NCBI GenBank assembly: GCA_947458455.1
Contig: CANGYJ010000004.1
Coordinates: 364,281-428,280 of the forward strand
From: Verrucomicrobiaceae bacterium
GTDB lineage: Bacteria > Verrucomicrobiota > Verrucomicrobiia > Verrucomicrobiales > Verrucomicrobiaceae
Direction of reading: 5' to 3'
DNA: 64,000 nt
The notes beneath the pieces were generated by a model, which was given only the letters and a program-made list of their open reading frames with translations, ran no database searches and had not been told where the DNA came from. Positions 43,975 through 53,733 of this stretch are shown here, one piece after another (position 1 is the stretch's first letter; each line of letters opens with the position of its first letter). A program made the position numbers and the translations under genes.

Positions 43975-46632
43975 TCACTTCGTCCCAAACTCCCGGCTGT
44001 GGACCAGCGCCTGAATGAACTCCCTCATCGCGAGGTCTTTCTTGCTGGCTTTTGCGATCATCTCATCCACCAGCGGCTCATCGCGGAAGCCGAGCGGCCT
44101 TCCCAGTGCGAACTCGATCAAGGCTTCGCTGAAGCTGCGGGCGAAGGCGTCAGACTTGCTGGCGATGAGGTTGCGCAGCTCGAAATAGTCTTTGAACCCG
44201 GGGCCTTTGTGGAAGGCGGCGGCGGAGTCGATGGTCCAGGTTTTCTTGCTCTTGGGGTCGGGTTTGCCGTTGGCGTCGAGGGCAGTGTAGCTGTCTTCGG
44301 TGCGCCATTGGCCGGCGGCGTCGAAGTTTTCCAAACCGAAGCCGATGGGGTCGATCTTGCGATGGCAACTGGCGCATTGCGGGTCCTCCTGATGCGCGAG
44401 CAAGCGCTCGTGCGTGGTGAGCACCTTGCCCGCGAGTCGCGTGATGGCGGGGACGTTCGCGGGAGCGGGCGGCGGCGGATCGTGCAGGAGCTTGCGCAGC
44501 ACCCAGGCACCGCGCTCGACGGGGCTGGTGCGCTCGCCATTGCCACCCATGAAATGAATGGCTGCCATGCCGAGCAATCCGCCGCGTGGCGAGTCCTTTG
44601 GCAGCGACACTTTTTCATAGCCTTCGCCCTTCACACCGGGGAGGCCGTAGTAGTGGGCGAGCACGCGATTGATGACGACGTAGTCGGCTTTGAGCAGATC
44701 ACGAAGGCTGGCATTGTGCTTCAAGATGTGCGCGATGGTCTCGTGAATCTCGCCTTTGGCCGCGACCTTCGTTCCGGAGTCAAAACGCGGATACAGGGCG
44801 CGATTCACCTCAAAGAAGTCGATGCGATCCAAGCCAAGCCATTGATGCACAAAAGCCGTCAAAAAGCCCTCCGAGCGCGGATCATCGAGCAGACGCTCGG
44901 TTTGAGCGGCGAGCACTTCGGTCTTCGACAGATCGCTTTTTCGCAACTCCGCATCCGGCGGAGCGCTCCAGAGGAAATACGAGAGCCGTGTGGCAAGTTC
45001 GGGCGCGGTGAGTGACCTGCGTTTGTCATCAGGTGAAGGCTCCGCGAGGTAGAGAAACATCGGCGAGGCCAGCACGACGGAGAGCGTCTCCTTCAGCGCG
45101 GCCACGAGCTTGTCACCGGCTTTGCGGCGCACGTCGTAGAGGCTCATCAAGCGGTCCACATAGTCCACAGGCGGCGTGGTGCCGCGAAAAGCCTCGGTGG
45201 CAAAGCGCTCGAAGGCCGCACGCAATTCGGCGGCGGCGGGAGCGGGCGATTTGTCATCGAGTGGCAACTTCAGCGCGGCAAAGCCGGGCGGCACGGGCTT
45301 GGCGGCATTCGGCACGCGTTCGACCTCGATCCAGTCCACCCACAGCGCCAGCTCGGGGCCGATGCCGTTGCGTTTCACGGCCTCGGCACGCTTGCGCCCG
45401 CCTTCTTCGTTGGTGTCCCAGCTCCCTTTCTCGCGGAAGAATAGCGAGCGATTCTCACGCGTCAGGTTCGCTCGCGTCAGCGTGAGCGGGATCTCGATGA
45501 TCTGCGGATGCTCGATCGTTCCGGTGATCTCGTGCGTGGCCATGACCTTGCCCGTGCGGGCATGAATGCCGAAATCGAGGAAGCGCCTCTCCGCAGGCGC
45601 GTCCTTCACCGCCGCTGCTCGCACACGAACGATATAATCGCCCACCGGCCAATCAAAAGGCACGAGCAGCTCGATGTAGTTCACGTTCAGCTCCGCCGGA
45701 TGCCGTGTCTGCGTGCCGAGATACGCCCCGCGATCCACGTCCGGCATCTGCGTGTAATACTCGTGATACTTCAACCAGCCCGCGCCGAGCGAATCGTTCG
45801 CCAGATCGGCATCGTTCTCGCCTTTCTTATCAAAGCCAAACGTGCGCGGATTCGGCGCCCCGGGGATGCGGGCCCACTCGCGGCGGAGGCGTGATTCACT
45901 GTTCTTCACCTCCTCGCGGATCTTGGCGACGATCTCCTTGTTCTCCGGCTTCGCCATGGCCTCATCGACCGCCTTCACCCATTGCTTCGCACGCTCACGG
46001 GCATCGATTTGATACTTCACAAAGTCCTTCACCTTCGGCGTCGTCGTCTCGCCTTCGTAATGCAGCTTCTTCGTGACGCTCGCCGCCGTTTGCCATGCAA
46101 ACGCCTCCTCCAGCGCCTCTCGACCGAGCGCCTGATACTGCTCGATCTGGTTCGCTGACATGAAGAGGTTCGAGCCCACGGTATCAAACGCCCCCGAGCC
46201 ACCATCCGGCGGCAACTCCGCCACATTGATCTCCACCCCGAGCAGTTCCCGCAGCGTGTTTTTGTATTCACGACGGTTCAGACGCCGCATCGTGATCACG
46301 CCCTTTTGATCGCCAAGGCTCCGCCGCGCCGCCACCATCACATTCGCCAGATCATCGAGAAAATCCGCCTTCGCGGCACTCGCTGGCTGCTTTTCATCCT
46401 CCGGTGGCATGTCGCCCGAGTTCATCGCATTCAGCACCTTCTGCCACTTCTCGGCCGTTTCGACATTCGTGATCGCCAGCGGCAGATCATCCACGCGGAA
46501 CTTTCCTTTCTGCTTCTCCGGCCCGTGGCAGCTCACGCAGTGCTCTTTGAAAAGGGCACGGTGTTTTTCGGGCATCGCCGGATCGGCGGCGTGAAGGACG
46601 GAAGGGACAAGAAGGACGAATAGACGGCACAT
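43975..46632 (-). CDS. DUF1592-type c-type cytochrome surface protein
   Basis: This 885-residue secreted protein has a signal peptide and an N-terminal haem c site CVSCHG (Cys 32, Cys 35, His 36). Next come the DUF1587 segment ([18 protein letters not shown]), DUF1595/DUF1592 blocks ([20 protein letters not shown]), DUF1588 ([20 protein letters not shown]) and a C-terminal [20 protein letters not shown] near residue 755. These Planctomycetes/Verrucomicrobia proteins are usually paired with a DUF1552 protein. The only DUF1552 gene here is 13 kb away at 59.2 kb. Function is unproven. Confidence 0.88.
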   Translation of the reverse strand: MCRLFVLLVPSVLHAADPAMPEKHRALFKEHCVSCHGPEKQKGKFRVDDLPLAITNVETAEKWQKVLNAMNSGDMPPEDEKQPASAAKADFLDDLANVMVAARRSLGDQKGVITMRRLNRREYKNTLRELLGVEINVAELPPDGGSGAFDTVGSNLFMSANQIEQYQALGREALEEAFAWQTAASVTKKLHYEGETTTPKVKDFVKYQIDARERAKQWVKAVDEAMAKPENKEIVAKIREEVKNSESRLRREWARIPGAPNPRTFGFDKKGENDADLANDSLGAGWLKYHEYYTQMPDVDRGAYLGTQTRHPAELNVNYIELLVPFDWPVGDYIVRVRAAAVKDAPAERRFLDFGIHARTGKVMATHEITGTIEHPQIIEIPLTLTRANLTRENRSLFFREKGSWDTNEEGGRKRAEAVKRNGIGPELALWVDWIEVERVPNAAKPVPPGFAALKLPLDDKSPAPAAAELRAAFERFATEAFRGTTPPVDYVDRLMSLYDVRRKAGDKLVAALKETLSVVLASPMFLYLAEPSPDDKRRSLTAPELATRLSYFLWSAPPDAELRKSDLSKTEVLAAQTERLLDDPRSEGFLTAFVHQWLGLDRIDFFEVNRALYPRFDSGTKVAAKGEIHETIAHILKHNASLRDLLKADYVVINRVLAHYYGLPGVKGEGYEKVSLPKDSPRGGLLGMAAIHFMGGNGERTSPVERGAWVLRKLLHDPPPPAPANVPAITRLAGKVLTTHERLLAHQEDPQCASCHRKIDPIGFGLENFDAAGQWRTEDSYTALDANGKPDPKSKKTWTIDSAAAFHKGPGFKDYFELRNLIASKSDAFARSFSEALIEFALGRPLGFRDEPLVDEMIAKASKKDLAMREFIQALVHSREFGTK

Positions 46633-46688
46633 TGGAGAGCGAGCTACTACGGACGAGGCGCTCGCTCTTTCACGATGATCCTTTGACC

Positions 46689-47831
46689 TCAAAGCGCCTC
46701 GACCTTCACCACGAGCGAGTCGTAGCCAAGGGTGCGATCGAAATTGGCCTCGTGCTCGAGGCGTTCGGTGGCGCGGATGAGGTGAATGCGTTTCACCTGG
46801 TCGCAGCAGAATTTGAGCAGCGTGCGCAGGATGAGGCGAGCATGCGGGGCGCCGAGGCAGAGGTGCGTGCCGAAGCCGAAGCTGAGATGCGGGTTCGGTT
46901 TGCGATCGAGGCGCACGTCGTCGGGCTGCGGGAAGGCGGTCTCGTCAAAATTGGCCGAGGACCAGCACAAGGAGATGCGCTCTCCGGCTTTGACGGTGAC
47001 GCCGTTCACGTCGGTGTCCTTCGGGCAGACGCGGCCGATGTGGGTGAGCGGCATGAAGACACGGAAAAACTCCTCGCTGGCCAGGGTGATGCGTTTCGGG
47101 TCCTCACGGAGGTATTCGAGCGCCTCGGGATGCTCGGCGAAGTAGCCGATGGCGCAGGCGATGGTGAGAATGATCGTGTCGCGACCGCCGGCGAAGGCGA
47201 GGTTCGTATAGCCCATGCATTCTTCACGCGTGAGCTTGCGACCGCGATACTCGGCCTTCACGAGGGCGCTGAAGAAATCCTCGCCCGGGTTCGCCTCTGC
47301 TTCGTCAAACTTCGCCGTGAGGTAGTCTTCAAGCACGGTGCCCTTTTTGAACTCGCCGCCGGTGACTTTGAAAACGTGGATGCCCCAGCCGATCCAGGTG
47401 TCCGCCTCTTTTTCGGAGGTGTTGAGCAGGTAGGTGAGGGCTCGCGATTGAATCGGTAACGCGAAGTCATGCACGATCTCGATGCTCTCGCGCTTCATGG
47501 CCTCCGCGAGCATGCCGCCGATGAGGTTTTCGACCTTGGCGATCATCTCGGGCTCTTTCGTGCGAGTGAAGAACGGCTCGGCGATGGCGCGGTAGTCGGT
47601 GTGCTCGGGTGGATTTGTCTCGATGGGGAGCTGGCGCATGCTGCGGACGTTTTCCTCGGAGGGAATGGGCACGCGGAAGGGAACATCAGAGCTGAAGGTC
47701 TCCCAATCCTTCGCGGCCTTTCTCACATCCTCATGGCGGAGGATCATGGTGATGTTCTCACCATGAAAGGGGCACTGCATCACACCGGTGGCGGCGCGGG
47801 CTTCTTTGAAGGGATCGGTAAAGGCGGGCAT
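46689..47831 (-). CDS. cytochrome P450
   Basis: This soluble 380-residue class-I-like P450 has the I-helix oxygen-binding motif NLAFAGGRDTIILTIAC, the K-helix ExxR in SEEFFRVFMP, and the haem-ligand loop FGFGTHLCLGAPHAR with the proximal Cys. It should hydroxylate or O-demethylate a substrate with electrons from a ferredoxin; no ferredoxin or reductase gene is adjacent. I chose MPAFTDPFKEAR; upstream codons in frame run through a GAATGACGAA repeat. The neighbours are a sulfatase and a DUF1592 cytochrome. Confidence 0.93.
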   Translation of the reverse strand: MPAFTDPFKEARAATGVMQCPFHGENITMILRHEDVRKAAKDWETFSSDVPFRVPIPSEENVRSMRQLPIETNPPEHTDYRAIAEPFFTRTKEPEMIAKVENLIGGMLAEAMKRESIEIVHDFALPIQSRALTYLLNTSEKEADTWIGWGIHVFKVTGGEFKKGTVLEDYLTAKFDEAEANPGEDFFSALVKAEYRGRKLTREECMGYTNLAFAGGRDTIILTIACAIGYFAEHPEALEYLREDPKRITLASEEFFRVFMPLTHIGRVCPKDTDVNGVTVKAGERISLCWSSANFDETAFPQPDDVRLDRKPNPHLSFGFGTHLCLGAPHARLILRTLLKFCCDQVKRIHLIRATERLEHEANFDRTLGYDSLVVKVEAL

Positions 47832-47845
47832 GGGAGGAAGGACGA

Positions 47846-47872
47846 AACCAGAATGACGAAGGACGAAGGGAA
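47846..47872. repeat. fragment of the AATGACGAA-type repeat
   Basis: CCAGAATGACGAAGGACGAAGGG is a half copy of the elements at 23589-23722 and 55670-55781. It fills the gap between the sulfatase and P450 genes. Confidence 0.7.
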
Positions 47873-47895
47873 CAGCAATACGAGGTGTTTGCGCT

Positions 47896-49218
47896 TTACT
47901 GCTTTTGCCATGGCGTGCTGCCGCCACGCTGAATGTGCTGGCGGAGAGCGGTGGAGAGTTCGTTGAAAATTTTCGGGGCCTTGGTGGCGACGTTCGCCTG
48001 CTCCTGCGGATCGTTTTTGAGGTGGTAGAGCTCGAGCGGGCTGAAGGGATCGTTTTGCATGAGCTTCCACTCGCCACGGATGAGGGCCTGGTAGTCTTTG
48101 CCGCCGTATTGGCGGCCTCCTTCGCGACGCACGAAGTAGAGATCTCGCGGCTGCGTGATGTGGCCGCCTTTGAGGATCGGCACGAGGCTCACGGCATCGA
48201 GTTCGGACGAAGGCTTGGCTCCAGCGAGTTCGAGGAAGCTGGGGAAGAGATCGAAGTTGAGGCCTTGGTAATCACTGCGGCTGCCGGGCTTGATTTGCGC
48301 CGGCCAGCGCATCATGAACGGCACGCGAAGGCCGCCATCGTAGTGATCCTGCTTTCCTCCACGCCAGGGATCGTTGTTTTGGGCGTGTGGCACGGAGCCA
48401 CCGTTGTCGGCGCTGAAGACGACGACGGTATTTTGCTCCAACCCGGTGTCTTTGAGCACATCGAGCACCTGGCCGATGTGGTGATCGAGATGCTCGACGA
48501 AGGCCACATTCATCGCCCGCTTCTCATCGAGCTGCGGCGCACGCTGTTTGACTTTGGCCAGCCATTCGGCGGGCGGCTCGATGGGAAAGTGAGGTGCATT
48601 GTAGGCGAGGTAGAGGAAGAAGGGCTTCGTGGCCTTCGCACGCTCGCGGAGGTAGTCCGAGGCCCAATCGGTAAAGAGCTCGGTGGCATGGCCTTGCGGC
48701 TCGATGACCTCGCGATTGAGCCGCATGTAGTTTTTTCCATGGCGAAGGTGCGTGGTGTAGCTGTCCATCATGTCGCCGAGGAAGCCGTGGAAGTGGTCGA
48801 AGCCGCGTTCGTTCGGCGTGTTGGGCGATTCGAGGCCGAGATGCCATTTGCCGATGATGCCGGTGTGGTAGCCCGCTTGCTTCAATTCATCCGCCAGCGT
48901 GGGCACGCCCGGTTTGAAGTAGCCCCACGAGTCCTCCGGCTTCGTGCGGATCACGCCCGGCACGCCCACGCGATCCGCGTAGCGACCCGTGAGCAAGGCC
49001 GCACGCGAAGGCGAGCACACGGTGCAATTGGCCCGCATCGCGGTGAAGAGCATGCCCTCGCTGCCGATGCGGTCGATATTCGGCGTGCGAACATCCGAGG
49101 GATGGTAAGCGGAGACATCGCCATAGCCGTGATCATCGGCGAGGATGATCAGGAAGTTTGGTGGAGCCGCGGCGAGCAGCACAGGAACGAGGAGAAGAAG
49201 GACAACGAGGTGTTTCAT
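47896..49218 (-). CDS. secreted type I sulfatase
   Basis: This 440-residue protein has a signal peptide (MKHLVVLLLLVPVLLAA) and the sulfatase active-site sequence CSPSRAALLTGRY, with Cys 68 to be converted to formylglycine. The metal site ILADDHGYGD, HTGIIGKWHLG and VFSADNGGSVPHAQNNDPWRGGK complete the family. It should cleave sulfate esters, probably from a marine or plant-type polysaccharide. A formylglycine-generating enzyme is not visible in this window. The start overlaps the stop of the upstream gene (ATGA). Confidence 0.92.
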   Translation of the reverse strand: MKHLVVLLLLVPVLLAAAPPNFLIILADDHGYGDVSAYHPSDVRTPNIDRIGSEGMLFTAMRANCTVCSPSRAALLTGRYADRVGVPGVIRTKPEDSWGYFKPGVPTLADELKQAGYHTGIIGKWHLGLESPNTPNERGFDHFHGFLGDMMDSYTTHLRHGKNYMRLNREVIEPQGHATELFTDWASDYLRERAKATKPFFLYLAYNAPHFPIEPPAEWLAKVKQRAPQLDEKRAMNVAFVEHLDHHIGQVLDVLKDTGLEQNTVVVFSADNGGSVPHAQNNDPWRGGKQDHYDGGLRVPFMMRWPAQIKPGSRSDYQGLNFDLFPSFLELAGAKPSSELDAVSLVPILKGGHITQPRDLYFVRREGGRQYGGKDYQALIRGEWKLMQNDPFSPLELYHLKNDPQEQANVATKAPKIFNELSTALRQHIQRGGSTPWQKQ

Positions 49219-49796
49219 GGCTTGCCGCTGATTTTGAGCCCACGAATCGAAGCCGTCTGACCACCGACGGCGATCCAACTACGTGTCTTTGCCGTGGCGA
49301 GGTAGGTGTGCGAGGCGTCGATGGCGAGGTCGTTCACCTTCAGCGTGATGTGATCCCCGCTCCACGCGAAGCTCAGCCGATGCCACACGCCGGATTGGAG
49401 ATCGGCGGGTGCTTTGGCGATGGTGTGGCTAGGCTTCACGGAGTCTTCGGCGATGCTGATCATCTTGGGGCCGATGATGACGCGGCCAATGTGCGCGAGG
49501 CCCTTCGGCGTCTGGCCATCGCAGCCGAGGATGAGGCTTTTCGAGCCGTCGAAGCGGAACTCGCACTCGATGACGCCACTGTTCCATCCCACCTGATGCC
49601 AAAGCACGGCCACATGCTTGTTCTCCGGCTTTTCGGCGCACACGAGCACTCCGTCCTTTGGCTCATAGATGCCGTGGGCGATCTTCCAAGTCGCATCGAG
49701 GGGCGATTTGAAATCAGGCGCGGCGAGGACGGGCAGGTCATCTGCCAAAACAGGCGTGACGAATGCGACGAGGGTGAGTAGCGAGAGGAGTTTCAT
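49215..49796 (-). CDS. secreted LamG/DUF1080-like domain protein
   Basis: This 193-residue protein has a signal peptide (MKLLSLLTLVAFVTPVLAD). Its jelly-roll-like features include TWKIAHGIYEPKDGVLVC, SGVIECEFRFDGSKSLILG and GVWHRLSFAWSGDHITLKVN, ending IRGLKISGKP. The arrangement is that of concanavalin-like DUF1080 (3-keto-disaccharide hydrolase-related) domains. It probably binds or acts on a sugar. It overlaps the sulfatase by four bases, so the two products are made together. Confidence 0.72.
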   Translation of the reverse strand: MKLLSLLTLVAFVTPVLADDLPVLAAPDFKSPLDATWKIAHGIYEPKDGVLVCAEKPENKHVAVLWHQVGWNSGVIECEFRFDGSKSLILGCDGQTPKGLAHIGRVIIGPKMISIAEDSVKPSHTIAKAPADLQSGVWHRLSFAWSGDHITLKVNDLAIDASHTYLATAKTRSWIAVGGQTASIRGLKISGKP

Positions 49797-49888
49797 GGGG
49801 CGGCGAGTCAACGCCGCAGCGGCGCTGGTCTTTTTCGAGAACCAGAGGTTTTGAAGCGAAGTGTTCGAGGGCGATGCATACTCGGCGC

Positions 49889-52207
49889 ATGTCCCTGAAG
49901 CTCGTCACCGAACTCAACGACACGGATCGCAAGCTGCTGCATCGCGCCCTCGATGGCTTTGTGCCTGCGAAGGTCTTCGATGCGCACACGCACCTGTTTC
50001 ACAGTCGCCATTTCGCGGAGGGAAAGCGTCCGGTGTTTCTCGATGAAGATCGCGGCTATGGCATGGCGGACTTTCAGGCCGCGATGCAGCTGTGGATGCC
50101 GGGTCGTGAAGTCGAGGGACTGTTCTTCGGCTATCCGAGCGCGGGCAATGATCGCGTCGGCGAGAACGCGTGGGTGCAATCGCAGATCGACGTGAGCACG
50201 AACTCGCGGGCGCTGGTGCTCGCGGCGCCGACCGATGATCCGGCGGAGGTGCGGCGGCTGATGAGCACGGGCGTGTTCATCGGCATCAAGCCGTATCGCC
50301 TTTACGCCGATGTGCCGGACACGAAGGAGGCGGAGATCGAATCCTTCGCGCCGGAATGGATGTGGGAAGCCTGCCATGATCACGATGGCATCCTGATGCT
50401 GCACATCATGCTCGCCGATGGCATCACCGATCCTCGCAATGTGGAGGCGCTTCGACGTCTGTGCCGTCGTTACCCGCGCTGCAAGCTCGTCCTCGCGCAT
50501 GTCGCGAGGTCTTTTAATTACCGCCATGCTCGCGAGGGCCTGCATCACCTCGTCGATCTCGACAACGTGGTCGTAGATACCTCCGCCGTGACTCAAGCAG
50601 GAGCCTTCCGTGCCGCGATTGAGATTCTCGGGCCGAAACGCGTGCTCTGGGGCAGCGATTACATGGTCAGCGAGCTGCGCGGCTCCTGCATCACGCAAGG
50701 CGATGGCTTCACCTGGATTCACCCCGAGATCACTGGCGATAAACTGACCATCTTCGGCCAATACACGACGGTGGGCATCGAATCGCTCCTCTGCCTCCGC
50801 GAAGCCTGCGAAGACACCGGCATGACGCAGGGTGATTTGGAGGACATCTTCCGCGAGAACGCGCTGCGGCTCCTTCGTAGCCCGACTTTCCAAAGTCGGG
50901 TATCTGAGGCACCGAACTTGGAAGTTCGGGCTACAGGTCCCCAACTCTGGGAAGAAGCCAAAACCAAAATCTCCTGCGGCACCGGCCTGCTTTCGAAACG
51001 CGCCCACCTCTTCGATCCGCAAACCTGGCCCTCCTATTTCAGCCGAGCAAAAGGCTCCGACATCTGGGATCTCGATGGGAAACGCTACACGGACTTCACC
51101 GGCGGCGTCGGAGCCATCCTCCTCGGCCATGCGGATGATGAAGTGAACGCGGCGGTGAAGCGTCGCGTGAATCTCGGCAGCTATACCACGCTGGCCTCGC
51201 CGGATGAGGTGAAGCTCGCGGATGAACTGCTCGATCTGCATCCTTGGGCCGGCAAAGTGCGCTATGCCCGCGGCGGTGGCGAGGCGCTCGGTCTTGCGGT
51301 GCGTATCGCACGAGCGGCCACGGGCAAAAGCGGCATCGCCTTCTGCGGCTACCATGGCTGGAGCGATTGGTATCTCGCTGCGAACCTCGGTGATGAGGCC
51401 GCGCTCGACGGACATCTGCTGCCCGGTTTGCAGCCACTCGGTGTGCCACGTGAGCTGGCGGGCACGGCGGTGCCGTTTCGCTACAACGATCCCGCGTCCT
51501 TCCAAGCCGCGTTGCAGAAGCTCGATGGCAAGCTCGCCGCCGTGGTGATGGAGCCGATGCGCAGCGAGTTCCCGCGCGATGGCTTCCTGCAAAACGTGAT
51601 CGATGCCTGTCATGCCGCCGGAGCCGTGTTTGTGCTCGATGAAGTCACCAGCGGATGGCGTTTCGGCTTTCCCGGAGCCGCACGAATGCTCGGCATCGTG
51701 CCGGACCTCGCTGTGTATGCGAAGGCGATGAGCAACGGCTATCCCGCCGGAGCCATCGTGGGCAAAAACGAGGTCATGGACGCCTCGAACCACAGTTTCA
51801 TCTCCAGCAGCTACTGGACCGATGGCGTCGGCACCGCGGCCTCGCTGGCCTGCATCGGCAAAATGAAGCGTGAAGGCGTGCAAAAGCATGTCTGGAGCCT
51901 CGGCGAGCGCTTGCAGGCCGGATTGCGCGAAGTGGCCTCGCGGCATCCCACGCTCGGTTTGAAGGTCGGAAGCATGCCGTGTGCGCCTTCGCTCGTGTTT
52001 GCCAATCCAGCCGCGAAACCGCTCATGATTCGTCACATGCTGCAGCGCGGCTTTTTGATGTCGAGCCAGCTTTACGTCACTTGGTGCCACGATGACGAAA
52101 AAGTCGCCAGCATGCTCGCCGCGCTCGACGAATCGCTCGCCATCGTCGCCCAAACACCGCTCGAAGCGGCTCAAGGTCCGCAACAAGGCTTTGCACGGCT
52201 CGTTTGA
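49889..52207 (+). CDS. fused amidohydrolase and class-III aminotransferase
   Basis: This 772-residue protein joins two enzymes. Residues about 1-325 form an amidohydrolase-2 TIM barrel with metal motifs FDAHTHLFHS, GILMLHIMLADG, KLVLAHVARSF and VLWGSDYMVSE. Residues about 350-772 form a PLP-dependent class-III aminotransferase of the glutamate-1-semialdehyde aminomutase type: FTGGVGAILLGHAD, ARGGGEALGLAVRIARA, VLDEVTSGWRFG and the PLP lysine near 611 in YAKAMSNGYPAGA. The linker about 330-349 is encoded by an imperfect palindrome. The stop is 6 bases before the next amidohydrolase start, implying a shared operon. Confidence 0.85.
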   Translation: MSLKLVTELNDTDRKLLHRALDGFVPAKVFDAHTHLFHSRHFAEGKRPVFLDEDRGYGMADFQAAMQLWMPGREVEGLFFGYPSAGNDRVGENAWVQSQIDVSTNSRALVLAAPTDDPAEVRRLMSTGVFIGIKPYRLYADVPDTKEAEIESFAPEWMWEACHDHDGILMLHIMLADGITDPRNVEALRRLCRRYPRCKLVLAHVARSFNYRHAREGLHHLVDLDNVVVDTSAVTQAGAFRAAIEILGPKRVLWGSDYMVSELRGSCITQGDGFTWIHPEITGDKLTIFGQYTTVGIESLLCLREACEDTGMTQGDLEDIFRENALRLLRSPTFQSRVSEAPNLEVRATGPQLWEEAKTKISCGTGLLSKRAHLFDPQTWPSYFSRAKGSDIWDLDGKRYTDFTGGVGAILLGHADDEVNAAVKRRVNLGSYTTLASPDEVKLADELLDLHPWAGKVRYARGGGEALGLAVRIARAATGKSGIAFCGYHGWSDWYLAANLGDEAALDGHLLPGLQPLGVPRELAGTAVPFRYNDPASFQAALQKLDGKLAAVVMEPMRSEFPRDGFLQNVIDACHAAGAVFVLDEVTSGWRFGFPGAARMLGIVPDLAVYAKAMSNGYPAGAIVGKNEVMDASNHSFISSSYWTDGVGTAASLACIGKMKREGVQKHVWSLGERLQAGLREVASRHPTLGLKVGSMPCAPSLVFANPAAKPLMIRHMLQRGFLMSSQLYVTWCHDDEKVASMLAALDESLAIVAQTPLEAAQGPQQGFARLV
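50877..50934. repeat. palindromic element at the domain junction of the fusion protein
   Basis: Arms GTAGCCCGACTTTCCAA (50877-50893) and TTGGAAGTTCGGGCTAC (50918-50934) pair at 15 of 17 positions. The element encodes the linker RSPTFQSRVSEAPNLEVRAT between the amidohydrolase and aminotransferase. Confidence 0.85.
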
Positions 52208-52215
52208 CTCTCATC

Positions 52216-53196
52216 ATGCTCATTGACTGCCACAATCACCTCGGCGCCGACCTGCTGTTTTACCTGCACGGCGATTTCCCTTACTCGCAGCAGCTCGTGC
52301 AGATGCAGCACGAGGGCGGAGCGCTCGGCATCACGCACTGGGTTGCCTTTCCGTTCGTCAGCTACGCGGCGATGGACGTGACGAAGTTCCGCAGCGGCGG
52401 GATCGGCTTCGGTCAGGGCGGTCTCGAAACGGTGCCGTATGCGTTTGAAAACAAGCGCCTGCTCGATGAGTGCCAGAAACTCTTTCCTGAGGAAGGGAAA
52501 CGCATCCTGCCCTTCGTCATGGTCGATCCGATGCGGAACACGGACGCGCAGGCGAAGGAGCTGGTGAAGCTGCGCGGTGACTACCGTTTCCACGGCATCA
52601 AGATCCAGAGCACGATCATCCAGTCGGATATCAAACGGCTCGCGCATGAGGGCCAAGTTTTCCTCGAACTCGCTCGCGAGTGGGATGTGCCGTTCATCAT
52701 TCACAGCAGCGTTGCGAAAGACGACCTTTGGGCTCAGGCACATGACATCATCGACCTCGCCGAGGCGAATCCGGACATCCGCTTCTGCGCCGCGCATTCG
52801 TGTCGCTACGACAAGGAATGCCTCGACCGCATCCAGGCATTGCCAAACGCGTGGTTCGACAACTCCGCGCACTGCATCCACTGCGTCGGAGCCGTCGATG
52901 ACCTCGCCTACATCGCGCCACGCGAGCGCCGCTTTGATAGCGACTACACCGATCCCGGTCGCGTGACCGCTGATCTCGCCGCCGCGTATCCGGATAAGTT
53001 CATCTGGGGCAGCGACTCGCCCTTCTACAGCTACGCCGCCGAGATCAGCGGCAAGGTGGTGAAGCTCATCAGCACCTACGAAGCCGAGATGAAAGCCCTC
53101 CGAGCCGCTGGCGATGCAGTCGTCCAGCGCATCACCTGCACCAACACCCTGAAGTATCTGAAACTGACACCGCCCGATCTCAGCAGCCTTGCTTGA
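52216..53196 (+). CDS. amidohydrolase family protein
   Basis: This 326-residue amidohydrolase-2 TIM barrel begins MLIDCHNHLGADLLFYLHGD, with HNH as metal ligands. Further ligands lie in YRFHGIKIQSTI, WDVPFIIHSSVAKDD, IRFCAAHSCRYD and KFIWGSDSPFYSY (catalytic Asp). It is a homologue of, but clearly distinct from, the amidohydrolase half of the preceding fusion protein. The substrate is unknown; the operon context suggests successive steps on the same compound. Confidence 0.85.
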   Translation: MLIDCHNHLGADLLFYLHGDFPYSQQLVQMQHEGGALGITHWVAFPFVSYAAMDVTKFRSGGIGFGQGGLETVPYAFENKRLLDECQKLFPEEGKRILPFVMVDPMRNTDAQAKELVKLRGDYRFHGIKIQSTIIQSDIKRLAHEGQVFLELAREWDVPFIIHSSVAKDDLWAQAHDIIDLAEANPDIRFCAAHSCRYDKECLDRIQALPNAWFDNSAHCIHCVGAVDDLAYIAPRERRFDSDYTDPGRVTADLAAAYPDKFIWGSDSPFYSYAAEISGKVVKLISTYEAEMKALRAAGDAVVQRITCTNTLKYLKLTPPDLSSLA

Positions 53197-53241
53197 GACT
53201 TCGAATCTTGACCGCCCATGAACCTGTCCTAAGCTCTCCCC

Positions 53242-53454
53242 ATGTCCTTCGCTGCACTCAAAAAAGAAGTCTCGCAGTTGCCCCTGCCCCAACGCCTCGA
53301 GCTGGCCGATTTCCTTGCTCGCAAAGACCGCAGCAGCAAGGCCGCTCGCAGGGTGCGCATCGATCGCCGCATGAAGGCGATGGATCGAGGGCGGAAATTT
53401 ACCGCCGAGCACCTCTTGGCGGTACATCAGGCGCTCAAGGCCGTGGGAGCATAA
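53242..53454 (+). CDS. antitoxin-like small protein
   Basis: This 70-residue basic helical protein (LKKEVSQLPLPQRLELADFL, then ARRVRIDRRMKAMDRGRKFT) is encoded 3 bases before a RelE/ParE-type toxin. Its N-terminal helix-turn pattern resembles the addiction-module antidotes that go with such toxins. It follows the amidohydrolase gene by 45 bases. Confidence 0.65.
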   Translation: MSFAALKKEVSQLPLPQRLELADFLARKDRSSKAARRVRIDRRMKAMDRGRKFTAEHLLAVHQALKAVGA

Positions 53455-53457
53455 ACG

Positions 53458-53733
53458 ATGCGCTACCGCTTCGTCATTGAGGATGAGGTGCTTGACGAGT
53501 TCATGCATTTGTCCGCGCGACGACGAGAGCAGGTGTTTCGCCATTTCCAGCGCATCGCTGATGACGCGCCGCTTCCCGGTGACGAGGACTTTGAAGATTC
53601 CGCAGGCCGCTGGATCATGCGCCGTGATTTTAACTCGTGGATCGTCTGGTTCTGGTATGATTCACCCGTGCACGAGGTGCGGATCGTTGATTTCCAGCCT
53701 CAACCTGCTCGCCGCCAAAAACTCTCCCAATGA
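53458..53733 (+). CDS. RelE/ParE-family toxin
   Basis: This 91-residue protein has the RelE/ParE fold: [59 protein letters not shown] and [14 protein letters not shown]. RelE-type members cleave mRNA on the ribosome and ParE-type members block gyrase; which applies cannot be read here. Its stop overlaps the SDR start (ATGA), so the toxin is translated with an apparently metabolic gene. Confidence 0.75.
   Translation: MRYRFVIEDEVLDEFMHLSARRREQVFRHFQRIADDAPLPGDEDFEDSAGRWIMRRDFNSWIVWFWYDSPVHEVRIVDFQPQPARRQKLSQ

Noticed and set aside
49808..52186. 792-codon open frame opposite the amidohydrolase-aminotransferase fusion
   Set aside because: Arg/His/Glu-rich antisense shadow; the plus-strand frame has clear enzyme motifs throughout.
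53242..53733. Assigning the toxin specifically as ParE (gyrase) or RelE (mRNA)
   Set aside because: The catalytic residues that separate the two cannot be judged reliably by eye.
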